A stretch of 64,000 nucleotides of DNA from NCBI RefSeq assembly GCF_050871315.1, contig NZ_JBJLRE010000002.1. The stretch is one strand, 5' to 3'. This DNA comes from Kineococcus gynurae. GTDB taxonomy: Bacteria; Actinomycetota; Actinomycetes; Actinomycetales; Kineococcaceae. The notes beneath the pieces were generated by a model. It had not been told where the DNA came from and made no database searches. It saw only the letters and a list, made by a program, of their open reading frames with translations. Position numbers and translations under genes: made by a program. This document shows, piece after piece, positions 41,872 through 49,304 of this stretch (position 1 is the first letter of the stretch; every line of letters begins with the position of its first letter).

Positions 41872-42723
41872 TCAGTCCTCCGACCGGGGGTGGCGCCGGG
41901 CCGCCCCCGAGGGCGAGGAGTTCCAGAACCGGCTGACGACCGAGCGCGGGGCGACGTCCAGCAGCCCGGCGATCGCCCGCCAGCGGCGGGTCGGCACGCT
42001 GACGCCCCGCCCGGCCATGAGGTCGTCCAGGGAGGTCTGCACGACGTCGTCGACGTCGAGCCAGATGCGCTTGGACAGCGCGGACCGACCGCCCGAGTGC
42101 ATGCCGGACCGACCGTGGAACTCGGTGCGCACGTAACCGGGCTCGACCACGGTGGCGCTCACCCCGCTGCCCCGCAGCTCCCCGCTCAGGGTCTCGGTGA
42201 GGACGATGACGTAGGCCTTGGCCGCCGAGTAGTGCCCACCGCCGGGCACCAGCCCGGCGACCGAGCCGACGTTGAGGATGCGCCCGTGCCCGCGGGCGGT
42301 CATGGCGCCGGTGGCCGCCCGGGAGAGCACCAGGACGGCCCGGCAGAGCACGTCGAACATGCGCTCGTGGTCGGCCAGGACGCCGTCGACGAAGCGCTGC
42401 CGCAGCCCGAACCCCGCGTTGTTGACCAGCACGTCGACCGGGTGCTCGGGGCTCGCGACCCGCTCGGCGACCCGGGCCAGCGCCTCTCGGTCGGAGAGGT
42501 CCGCGGCCAGGATCTCGACCTGCACCCCGTGCGTGGTCCGCAGCCGGTCGGCGGTGGCCTCCAGCCGGGCGACGTCGCGGGCCACCAGGACCAGGTCGTG
42601 GCCCCGCGCGGCCAGCTCGGCCGCGTACCCGGCCCCGAGGCCGGCCGTGGCGCCGGTGACCAGGGCGGTCGGGCGGGTGGCGGGGCGGGAGAGCGGGGCG
42701 GGGGCGTCCGGACGTTCGGTCAC
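41872..42723 (-). CDS. Short-chain dehydrogenase/reductase (SDR) family oxidoreductase
   Basis: The 283-residue SDR has the TGATAGLG cofactor loop (TGxxxGxG), NNAGFGLRQ, and the catalytic GSVAGL Ser followed by YSAAK (Tyr/Lys). ARDVARLEA after beta-2, with Arg in the position that favours NADP, fits the classical family. The tail has a basic RRHPRSED end. The start is GTG 42723. Substrate is unknown; the closest named group by eye is the DltE/DHRS-like short-chain dehydrogenases. It lies just downstream of the MFS gene on the same strand (25 bases). Confidence 0.85.
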   Translation of the reverse strand: MTERPDAPAPLSRPATRPTALVTGATAGLGAGYAAELAARGHDLVLVARDVARLEATADRLRTTHGVQVEILAADLSDREALARVAERVASPEHPVDVLVNNAGFGLRQRFVDGVLADHERMFDVLCRAVLVLSRAATGAMTARGHGRILNVGSVAGLVPGGGHYSAAKAYVIVLTETLSGELRGSGVSATVVEPGYVRTEFHGRSGMHSGGRSALSKRIWLDVDDVVQTSLDDLMAGRGVSVPTRRWRAIAGLLDVAPRSVVSRFWNSSPSGAARRHPRSED

Positions 42724-42748
42724 GGGGGGCGAGCATAGGCCCCCGGGT

Positions 42749-44023
42749 TCAGGCGACCTCGACCGCGGGACGGGCGTCGTGCGCCCGGCGCCAGGCGCCC
42801 TGCACCAGCAGGGCCAGCACGGCGGCTCCCACCACGGCCACCGCCGCGGCCGCGAACGACTGCGGCGGGCCGTGGTCCTCCAGCAGCTTGCCCGCGAGCG
42901 CGTTGCCCGCGGCGGCCCCGGCGGTGACCGCGCTGGAGAGCCACGCCTGCGCCTCGCCGAGCCGGGCCGGGGGCGCGGTGTCGTCGACCACGCCCTGCAG
43001 CACGATGAGGTTGGGGGAGATGAAGAGGCCGGTCAGGGCCAGCACCGGGACGAGCAGGAGCAGCGACGGGTCGCCGTCGCCGGTCCCCGCCAGCAGGGCG
43101 ACGGCGACCAGCCCCGTCCCGAAACCGCCCAGCAACCAGGGCAGCCGGCCGCGGTCGGGCCCCTTCCAGTCGATGGCCCCGTAGAGGAGCCCGCCGACGG
43201 CGCTGCCCCCGGCGATGCCCGCGAACAGGTACCCCAGGGAGTCGGCCGAGCCGAAGATCTCCTCCGCCAGCCCGGCGAGGGACACGTCGAGCAACCCGAA
43301 ACCGACGCTCATCGCGGCCAGGACGACGAAGGCGGGCAGGACCCCGCGGGCCAGGACGACCGGCCGCGGACGACCCCCGCCGGCCTCCGACCCCGGTCCG
43401 GCGTGCGCTCCGACGTGCGCGCCGGAGCCCGTGAAGCTGCGGGCGGCCCCGGTCAGCGCGTACCCGACGCCCCCGAGGGCCAGCAGCGCGGCGGTGATGA
43501 CCAGCGGCACCACGGGGGTCGCGATCGCCAGCAACGCCGTGAGCAGCAGCGGCCCCCCGACGAACAACGTCTCGACGGCCACGGCGTCGAGGGCGTAGCC
43601 GAGCTTGCGGCGCGCCGGCTCGGGCGCGACGACCCGCCAAGCGGCGCGCATGGCGGCGCTCATCGGCGGGAACGTCAGGCCGACGGCGGCGGCCAGTCCC
43701 ACCACGAGCGCCGCGGGGGCGGCCGGGGTGGCGGTGGCCAGCGTGGTCGCCAGCAGCAGGGCGGCGCTCACCGACGACGACCACGCGATCGTGCGGGGAT
43801 GGCCGAAGCGGTCGAGGCCGCGACCCCACACGGGGGAGCCGACCGCGACCCCCACGGCGAAGGCGCCGGCGACGAGGCCGGACAACTCCCAGGAGTCGCG
43901 CAACGCCCGCACGAGGAGGACGAGGCCCAGCGGGGCCATCGCCACCGGGGCGCGGGCGACGACCGTGGCGAAGAAGGGGACGGCGACGACGGGGTCGCGC
44001 AGCAGGGCGAGGTACTGCCTCAT
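42749..44023 (-). CDS. Major facilitator superfamily transporter
   Basis: The 424-residue protein has about twelve hydrophobic helices with a polar central loop (about 190-215, HVGAHAGPGSEAGGGRP). The segment AFAVGVAVGSPVWGRGLDRFGHPR carries the MFS loop-2 motif G-x-x-x-D-R-x-G. Charged residues in the first helices are few. It is probably an efflux or solute transporter; the substrate is not readable. ATG 44023 is the start. An SDR gene follows on the same strand 25 bases later, which could mark a transport-plus-modification pair. Confidence 0.84.
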   Translation of the reverse strand: MRQYLALLRDPVVAVPFFATVVARAPVAMAPLGLVLLVRALRDSWELSGLVAGAFAVGVAVGSPVWGRGLDRFGHPRTIAWSSSVSAALLLATTLATATPAAPAALVVGLAAAVGLTFPPMSAAMRAAWRVVAPEPARRKLGYALDAVAVETLFVGGPLLLTALLAIATPVVPLVITAALLALGGVGYALTGAARSFTGSGAHVGAHAGPGSEAGGGRPRPVVLARGVLPAFVVLAAMSVGFGLLDVSLAGLAEEIFGSADSLGYLFAGIAGGSAVGGLLYGAIDWKGPDRGRLPWLLGGFGTGLVAVALLAGTGDGDPSLLLLVPVLALTGLFISPNLIVLQGVVDDTAPPARLGEAQAWLSSAVTAGAAAGNALAGKLLEDHGPPQSFAAAAVAVVGAAVLALLVQGAWRRAHDARPAVEVA

Positions 44024-44117
44024 CGACGGGTGCGCGGTGGGTCGGAGCGGTGGGGCGGGACGGGCGTGTTCATCACGCTCAGCATCGCCCCTCGCGGGCG
44101 GTGACGCCCGACCCGGG

Positions 44118-44645
44118 TCAGCCGAGGGTGCGGATGCGGGCGCAGTGCCCGCCGTCGGCGCGGGCCACGGCCAGCGCGTCGACGGCCTGCTGGACGGTCT
44201 CGCGCCCGTCGTGGGCCCGCAGCAGGGCCAGGCTCGCGCCGATGCTCACGCGCACCCCGACGCGGTCGGGACAGGTCAGCTCGGAGAGCTCCAGCGCCAC
44301 CAGGAGGGTGTCGGTGACCCGCTCCACGACGCCCTCGGCCGCGGCCGGGGGCAGCGCGGTGAGGACCACGGCCGCGTGCCGCTCGTCCAGCGCGAACCAG
44401 GTGTCGCCGGCGCGCGTCCCCGCACGCAACCGGGCGACCACGTTCTGCAGCGGCTGCTCCGGCGTGTCCGGGCACTCCTCGGGACGGGCGTCGGCGGCCA
44501 GGATCAACAGCGCGGTCACGGTGCCGTGGCGTCGGTCGTTCTCGACCAGCCCGTCGACCGTCTCGACCAGCCCGGACCCGTGCGCGAGCGACAGGGCGTC
44601 GACGGCGGGCGGGGTCGTCAGGAGGGTCGTCGGGAGGGTCGGCAT
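44118..44645 (-). CDS. Degenerate GGDEF-domain protein
   Basis: The 175-residue protein has a GGDEF-like fold: a strand-helix core, RLRAGTRAGDTWFALDERHAAVVL in the position of the active site, where the loop reads ALDER instead of GGDEF, and SIGASLALLRAHDGRETVQQAVDALAVARADG at the end. It cannot be a normal diguanylate cyclase and may bind cyclic-di-GMP or a partner, or be inactive. ATG 44645 has AAGGAGG 4 bases upstream, a strong ribosome site. It sits at the divergent edge of the glp operon, with 211 bases between the starts. Confidence 0.65.
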   Translation of the reverse strand: MPTLPTTLLTTPPAVDALSLAHGSGLVETVDGLVENDRRHGTVTALLILAADARPEECPDTPEQPLQNVVARLRAGTRAGDTWFALDERHAAVVLTALPPAAAEGVVERVTDTLLVALELSELTCPDRVGVRVSIGASLALLRAHDGRETVQQAVDALAVARADGGHCARIRTLG

Positions 44646-44700
44646 GGTCCTCCTTCGGCAGGTCCGGCTCCGACCTTGAGCCGTCCGGATGGTTCGGGCC

Positions 44701-44714
44701 GTGACCTCGCTCAC
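44701..44714. promoter_or_regulatory. CRP-type site GTGA-N6-TCAC upstream of glpF
   Basis: GTGA at 44701-44704 and TCAC at 44711-44714 are separated by exactly 6 bases, the core of the CRP/GlxR consensus (TGTGA-N6-TCACA). The flanking T and A are not matched. It lies 143 bases before the glpF start in the glpF leader region. Binding by a cAMP-receptor-type protein is inference from the spacing and the operon type. Confidence 0.5.
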
Positions 44715-44755
44715 CCGGGGGGCCCGGCCGCGGACCCTCGCCGCGCCTCCGGATC

Positions 44756-44772
44756 GTTCGACATGGTCGAAC
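44756..44772. promoter_or_regulatory. Perfect palindrome GTTCGAC-ATG-GTCGAAC, candidate glycerol-regulator operator
   Basis: A 7-3-7 perfect inverted repeat lies 85 bases before the glpF start. GylR/IclR-type regulators control glp operons in other actinobacteria, and such a palindrome is a reasonable target. No regulator gene is next to the operon. The right arm overlaps the left arm of the larger inverted repeat that reaches the ribosome binding site. Confidence 0.5.
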
Positions 44773-44855
44773 TCCTCGCGTTGACCGACCCCCGAGGCGT
44801 TCCTACCGTCGAGACCGCGGGAAGCACCCAACCCTTCGACTCGACGAGGAGTTCG
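44768..44855. repeat. 11-bp inverted repeat covering the glpF ribosome binding site
   Basis: CGAACTCCTCG at 44768-44778 is the exact reverse complement of CGAGGAGTTCG at 44845-44855. The right arm contains GAGGAG, the glpF Shine-Dalgarno, ending one base before the ATG at 44857. In an RNA that starts before 44768 the arms could pair and hide the ribosome site; in DNA they could be paired regulator sites. Confidence 0.6.
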
Positions 44856-44856
44856 T

Positions 44857-45777
44857 ATGTCGCACCGCACCTCCACCGCAACCGGCACCGATCGTGACCT
44901 GTCGGTCCATCGCACCGCCCCACCCGTTCCCCGCCTGCGCGCCGAACTGCTCGCCGAGTTCGCCGGCACGGTGATCCTGATCCTCTTCGGGGTGGGCGTC
45001 GTCGCCCAGGTCGTCGCCGCCGGCAACGGCGGGGACGACTCCGTCCACTGGGCCTGGGGCCTCGGGGTCACTTTCGGCGTCTACGTCGCCGGCCGGACCA
45101 GCGGCGCCCACCTCAACCCCGCGGTGACCCTGGCCCAGGCCGTCTACCAGGGCTTCGCCTGGCGCAAGGTGCTGCCCTACTGGGCCGCCCAGCTCCTCGG
45201 CGCGTTCGTGGCCGCCCTGATCGTGCGCTGGGTCTACGACGACGCGATCACCGCCGCCGACCCGGGCCACACCTTCGAGACCCAGGGCATCTTCTCCACC
45301 CTGCCCGGGGACAACGTGAGCATCGGGACCGCATTCCTCGACCAGGTCGTCGGCACCGCGATCCTGGTGTTCCTGATCTTCGCCATCACCGAGGTCCGGG
45401 CCACGCCCCCGGGGGCGAACCTGGCCCCCTTCGTGATCGGTCTCGTCGTCGTCGGGATCGGCATGGCCTGGGGCAGCAACGCCGGCTACGCGATCAACCC
45501 GGCCCGTGACCTCGGCCCGCGCCTGGCCACGCTTCTCACGGGGTACGACACCGCGATGCGCGAACCCGGGGGGAGCCTGTACTTCTGGGTGCCGATCGTC
45601 GGCCCGCTGGTGGGTGGCGTGATCGGCGGCGGCCTCTACCGGTTGCTGGTCCAGAAGCACCTGCCCGCCCCGGAGGAGCAGCCCGAACCCGGCCGACTGC
45701 CCGAGACCACGCCGACCGAGGCCACGCCCGCCGGGACGACCCCGGCCGCGAGCGCCGCGACCCCTCCCCGATCCTGA
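44857..45777 (+). CDS. glpF: Glycerol uptake facilitator (MIP family)
   Basis: The 306-residue channel has six membrane helices and the two half-helix motifs NPA: GAHLNPAVTLAQA (about 86-98) and GYAINPARDLGPR, with the Asp after NPAR that marks glycerol facilitators rather than water-only aquaporins. The N-terminus and the Pro/Thr/Ala-rich C-terminal tail of about 40 residues are polar. ATG 44857 has GAGGAG upstream inside an inverted repeat. It is followed 99 bases later by glpK and then glpD, so it carries glycerol into the cell for that operon. Confidence 0.94.
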   Translation: MSHRTSTATGTDRDLSVHRTAPPVPRLRAELLAEFAGTVILILFGVGVVAQVVAAGNGGDDSVHWAWGLGVTFGVYVAGRTSGAHLNPAVTLAQAVYQGFAWRKVLPYWAAQLLGAFVAALIVRWVYDDAITAADPGHTFETQGIFSTLPGDNVSIGTAFLDQVVGTAILVFLIFAITEVRATPPGANLAPFVIGLVVVGIGMAWGSNAGYAINPARDLGPRLATLLTGYDTAMREPGGSLYFWVPIVGPLVGGVIGGGLYRLLVQKHLPAPEEQPEPGRLPETTPTEATPAGTTPAASAATPPRS

Positions 45778-45806
45778 TCCCGACCGTCCGGCACCCGTTC
45801 CACCCT

Positions 45807-45839
45807 TGACCCACCCCTGACCCACCCCTGCCCCACCCC
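45807..45839. repeat. Three tandem 11-bp repeats between glpF and glpK
   Basis: TGACCCACCCC occurs at 45807-45817 and 45818-45828, and TGCCCCACCCC follows at 45829-45839. The array fills one third of the 99-base glpF-glpK gap. Function unknown; the number of units could vary by slippage. Confidence 0.8.
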
Positions 45840-45876
45840 GGTTCCCGGGACCCAGACCTGCAGAGAGGCAGATCCC

Positions 45877-47409
45877 ATGGCCAGCTCGTCCTCCGCCCGC
45901 TACGTCGGCGCCGTCGACCAGGGCACGACCTCCAGCCGTTTCATGGTGTTCGACCACGGCGGCAACGAGGTGGTGAAGTACCAGCTCGAGCACACGCAGA
46001 TCATGCCCAGGCCCGGCTGGGTCGAGCACGACCCGGTCGAGATCTGGGAGCGCACCTCCTCGGTCATCCAGTCCGGGCTGCGCCAGGCCGGTCTGTCCGC
46101 CGACGACCTCGTCGCGCTGGGCATCACCAACCAGCGCGAGACCGCCGTGGTGTGGAACCGGAAGACCGGGCGCCCCTACTACAACGCGATCGTCTGGCAG
46201 GACACGCGGACCGACCGGCTCGCGACCGCGCTGGACCGCGACGAGCGGGGGCAGACCATCCGGCGCAAGGCCGGCCTCCCGCCCGCGACCTACTTCTCCG
46301 GGGGCAAGATCCAGTGGATCCTGGAGAACGTCGACGGGGTCCGCGAGGCCGCCGAGAACGGTGACGCGATCTTCGGCAACACCGACTCCTGGCTGGTCTG
46401 GAACCTCACCGGCGGGCCCCGGGGCGGTGTGCACGTCACCGACGTGACCAACGCCAGCCGCACGATGCTGATGAACCTGGAGACGCTCGACTGGGACGAC
46501 GAGCTGCTGGAGATCTTCTCCGTGCCCCGCTCGATGCTGCCCGAGATCAAACCCTCCTCCTGCTCGGAGGGCTACGGCAGCACCACCGCCGAGGGGCCGC
46601 TGGGCGGGGAGGTGCGGCTCACCGGGATCCTCGGGGACCAGCAGGCCGCCATGGTCGGCCAGGTGTGCTTCGAGGCCGGGGAGGCCAAGAACACCTACGG
46701 CACGGGCAACTTCATGCTGCTGAACACCGGGACCGAGCTGGTGCGCTCCGAGGCCGGGCTGCTCACGACGGTCTGCTACCGGTTCGACGACCAGCCGCCC
46801 GTGTACGCGTTGGAGGGTTCCATCGCCGTGACCGGTTCGGCGGTGCAGTGGTTGCGCGACCAGCTCGGCATCATCTCCGGTGCCTCGCAGTCGGAGTCGT
46901 TGGCCGCCTCGGTGGAGGACTCGGGCGGTTGCTACTTCGTGCCCGCGTTCTCCGGGTTGTTCGCGCCCTACTGGCGTTCCGACGCCCGCGGCGCGATCGT
47001 CGGGCTGTCGCGCTACAACACCAACGCGCACATCGCCCGGGCCACGCTGGAGGCGATCTGCTACCAGAGCCGCGACGTGGCCGAGGCCATGTCGAAGGAC
47101 TCCGGGGTCGCCGTCGACGTGCTGAAGGTGGACGGGGGCATCACGGCGAACAAGCTGTGCATGCAGCTGCAGGCCGACATCCTGGGGGTCCCGGTCTCCA
47201 AGCCCGTCGTCGCCGAGACGACGGCGCTCGGTGCCGCCTACGCGGCGGGTCTGGCGGTCGGGTTCTGGTCCGGCACCGACGAGCTGCGCGAGAACTGGAA
47301 CGAGGGCGACCGGTGGGAGCCGACCTGGAGCCAGGAGCAGCGTGAGGACGGGTACACCGGATGGAAGAAAGCCGTCGAACGGACGTTGAACTGGGTGGAC
47401 GTCGACTGA
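45877..47409 (+). CDS. glpK: Glycerol kinase
   Basis: The 510-residue FGGY kinase shows the N-terminal phosphate motif GAVDQGTTSSRFMVFD, substrate and nucleotide regions GITNQRETAVVWN, YNAIVWQDTRTD, IFGNTDSWLVWNLTG, YGTGNFMLLNTG, and the C-terminal adenosine motif LKVDGGITANKLCMQLQAD. It makes glycerol-3-phosphate from glycerol and ATP. The start is ATG 45877, about 8 bases after a GAGAGGCAG purine run. It is the middle gene of glpFKD. Confidence 0.96.
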   Translation: MASSSSARYVGAVDQGTTSSRFMVFDHGGNEVVKYQLEHTQIMPRPGWVEHDPVEIWERTSSVIQSGLRQAGLSADDLVALGITNQRETAVVWNRKTGRPYYNAIVWQDTRTDRLATALDRDERGQTIRRKAGLPPATYFSGGKIQWILENVDGVREAAENGDAIFGNTDSWLVWNLTGGPRGGVHVTDVTNASRTMLMNLETLDWDDELLEIFSVPRSMLPEIKPSSCSEGYGSTTAEGPLGGEVRLTGILGDQQAAMVGQVCFEAGEAKNTYGTGNFMLLNTGTELVRSEAGLLTTVCYRFDDQPPVYALEGSIAVTGSAVQWLRDQLGIISGASQSESLAASVEDSGGCYFVPAFSGLFAPYWRSDARGAIVGLSRYNTNAHIARATLEAICYQSRDVAEAMSKDSGVAVDVLKVDGGITANKLCMQLQADILGVPVSKPVVAETTALGAAYAAGLAVGFWSGTDELRENWNEGDRWEPTWSQEQREDGYTGWKKAVERTLNWVDVD

Positions 47410-47459
47410 CCGGCCCGGCGGGATCGACGACAAGGTTTTCGAGGAGAGGGAGCTGACTG

Positions 47460-49166
47460 GTGGAGACCAAGGCGCTGTCGGCGCAGGCGCGTTCGGACGC
47501 CCTGCGGGAGATGGCCGAGAAGGAACTGGACGTCCTGGTGATCGGTGGTGGGGTGGTCGGCACGGGAGCCGCCCTCGACGCGGTGACCCGGGGACTGCGG
47601 ACGGGGTTGGTGGAGGCCCGTGACTGGGCCAGCGGCACCTCCAGCCGGTCCTCCAAGCTCGTGCACGGTGGGCTGCGCTACCTGGAGATGCTGGACTTCG
47701 CGCTCGTCCACGAGGCGCTGCGCGAGCGGGGGTTGCTGCGCAACCGGTTGGCGCCGCACCTGGTGCGTCCGGTGCCGTTCCTCTACCCCCTGACCAAGCG
47801 GTTCGCCGAGCGTCCCTACGTCGGGTCGGGCATCGCGCTCTACGACGCGATGGCGATCTCCGGGGGCAACAACACCGGTTTCCCGCTGCACCGCCACCTC
47901 ACCCGGCGGGGCGTCGCCAAGGAGGCCCCCGGCATCCGCAAGGACGCCATGGTCGGGGCCATCCAGTACTACGACGGCCAGGTCGACGACGCCCGGCACA
48001 CGATGATGATCGCCCGCACGGCGGCCGCCTACGGGGCGTTGGCGGCCAACCGGACCCGGGTCCAGCGCTTCGTCCGCGAGGGCGAGCGGGTCGTGGGCGC
48101 GGTGCTGAAGGACCTGGAGAGCGGGGCGGAGATGACCGTCAAGGCCAAGCAGGTCATCAACGCGACGGGGGTGTGGACCGACGAGACCCAGGAGCTGGTC
48201 GCCGCCCGCGGGCAGTTCAAGGTGCGCGCCTCCAAGGGCATCCACCTCGTCGTGCCGCGCGACCGCATCCAGTCCAAGACCGGGATGATCCTGCGGACCG
48301 AGAAGTCGGTCCTGTTCATCATCCCGTGGGGTCGGCACTGGATCGTCGGGACGACCGACACCGACTGGACGCTGGACAAGGCCCACCCGGCCGCGACCAG
48401 TACCGACATCGACTACGTGCTGGACCACGCCAACACCGTGCTGCGGTCCCCGCTGACCCGCGCCGACGTCGAGGGCGTCTACGCCGGGTTGCGCCCGCTG
48501 CTGTCGGGGGAGAGCGAGTCGACCTCCAAGCTGTCGCGCGAGCACGTCGTCGGGCACCCGGTCCCCGGGCTGGTCGTGGTGGCCGGCGGCAAGTACACGA
48601 CCTACCGCGTCATGGCCAAGGACGCCGTGGACGTGGCGGTCGACGGGCTGGACGGGAAGATCCCGGAGTCGGTCACCGAGAACGTCCCGCTGGTCGGGGC
48701 CGAGGGGTACCAGGCCATGTGGAACCAGCGGCACATGATCGCCGCGCGCGCCGGCATCCACGTCGACCACGTGGAGCACCTGCTCAACCGCTACGGCTCG
48801 CTCACCACCGAGCTGGTCGCGCTGATCGAGAAGGACCCGGAGCTCGGCAAGGTGCTGCCGAAGGCCGACGACTACCTGGCCGCCGAGGTGGTCTACGCCG
48901 CCACCCACGAGGGGGCCCGCCACCTCGACGACGTCCTCGCCCGCCGGACCCGGATCTCGATCGAGACCTACGACCGCGGAACCGAGAGCGCGGAACTGGT
49001 GGCGGACCTCATGGGCGACGCCCTCGGCTGGGACGCCGAGCGGCGGGCGTCGGAGGTCGAGCACTACCGCGGTCGGGTGGAGGCCGAGCGGGCCTCGCAG
49101 GAGCAGCCCGACGACGAGAGCGCCGACCGGATCCGGCTGGGCGCGCCCGACATCGTCCCGGCCTGA
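47460..49166 (+). CDS. glpD: Aerobic glycerol-3-phosphate dehydrogenase
   Basis: The 568-residue FAD protein has the dinucleotide motif VLVIGGGVVGTGAALDAVTRG (VIGGGVVG about 26-33), the glpD signature RSSKLVHGGLRYLEMLDF, VINATGVWTDE, GTTDTDWTLDKAHP, and a C-terminal helical domain ending GRVEAERASQE. It oxidises glycerol-3-phosphate to dihydroxyacetone phosphate and passes electrons to the quinone pool at the membrane. The start is GTG 47460, 7 bases after a GAGGAGAGGGAG run. A strong terminator hairpin follows. Confidence 0.95.
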   Translation: METKALSAQARSDALREMAEKELDVLVIGGGVVGTGAALDAVTRGLRTGLVEARDWASGTSSRSSKLVHGGLRYLEMLDFALVHEALRERGLLRNRLAPHLVRPVPFLYPLTKRFAERPYVGSGIALYDAMAISGGNNTGFPLHRHLTRRGVAKEAPGIRKDAMVGAIQYYDGQVDDARHTMMIARTAAAYGALAANRTRVQRFVREGERVVGAVLKDLESGAEMTVKAKQVINATGVWTDETQELVAARGQFKVRASKGIHLVVPRDRIQSKTGMILRTEKSVLFIIPWGRHWIVGTTDTDWTLDKAHPAATSTDIDYVLDHANTVLRSPLTRADVEGVYAGLRPLLSGESESTSKLSREHVVGHPVPGLVVVAGGKYTTYRVMAKDAVDVAVDGLDGKIPESVTENVPLVGAEGYQAMWNQRHMIAARAGIHVDHVEHLLNRYGSLTTELVALIEKDPELGKVLPKADDYLAAEVVYAATHEGARHLDDVLARRTRISIETYDRGTESAELVADLMGDALGWDAERRASEVEHYRGRVEAERASQEQPDDESADRIRLGAPDIVPA

Positions 49167-49208
49167 CCCGGACGCGGTCCCAGCACCACCGGCACCACCG
49201 CACCACCG

Positions 49209-49250
49209 GGGCCGGGCCCCGACCCCCTCACCGGGGTCGGGGCCCGGCCC
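49209..49250. terminator. Strong hairpin terminator of the glp operon
   Basis: An 18-bp perfect stem (left arm 49209-49226, right arm 49233-49250) closes a 6-base loop, CTCACC, 43 bases after the glpD stop. The right arm is followed by TCTCCC, without a T-run. It separates glpD from the GT61 gene. Confidence 0.85.
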
Positions 49251-49304
49251 TCTCCCGTCACGGCACAGTCGCGACGGGTCGTTGAGCGTGGTAAGACCTG
49301 CGCC

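Noticed and set aside
44024..44117. GC-rich inverted segments between the MFS and degenerate GGDEF genes as a terminator
   Set aside because: Pairing is short and broken, so the evidence is weaker than for the two listed terminators.
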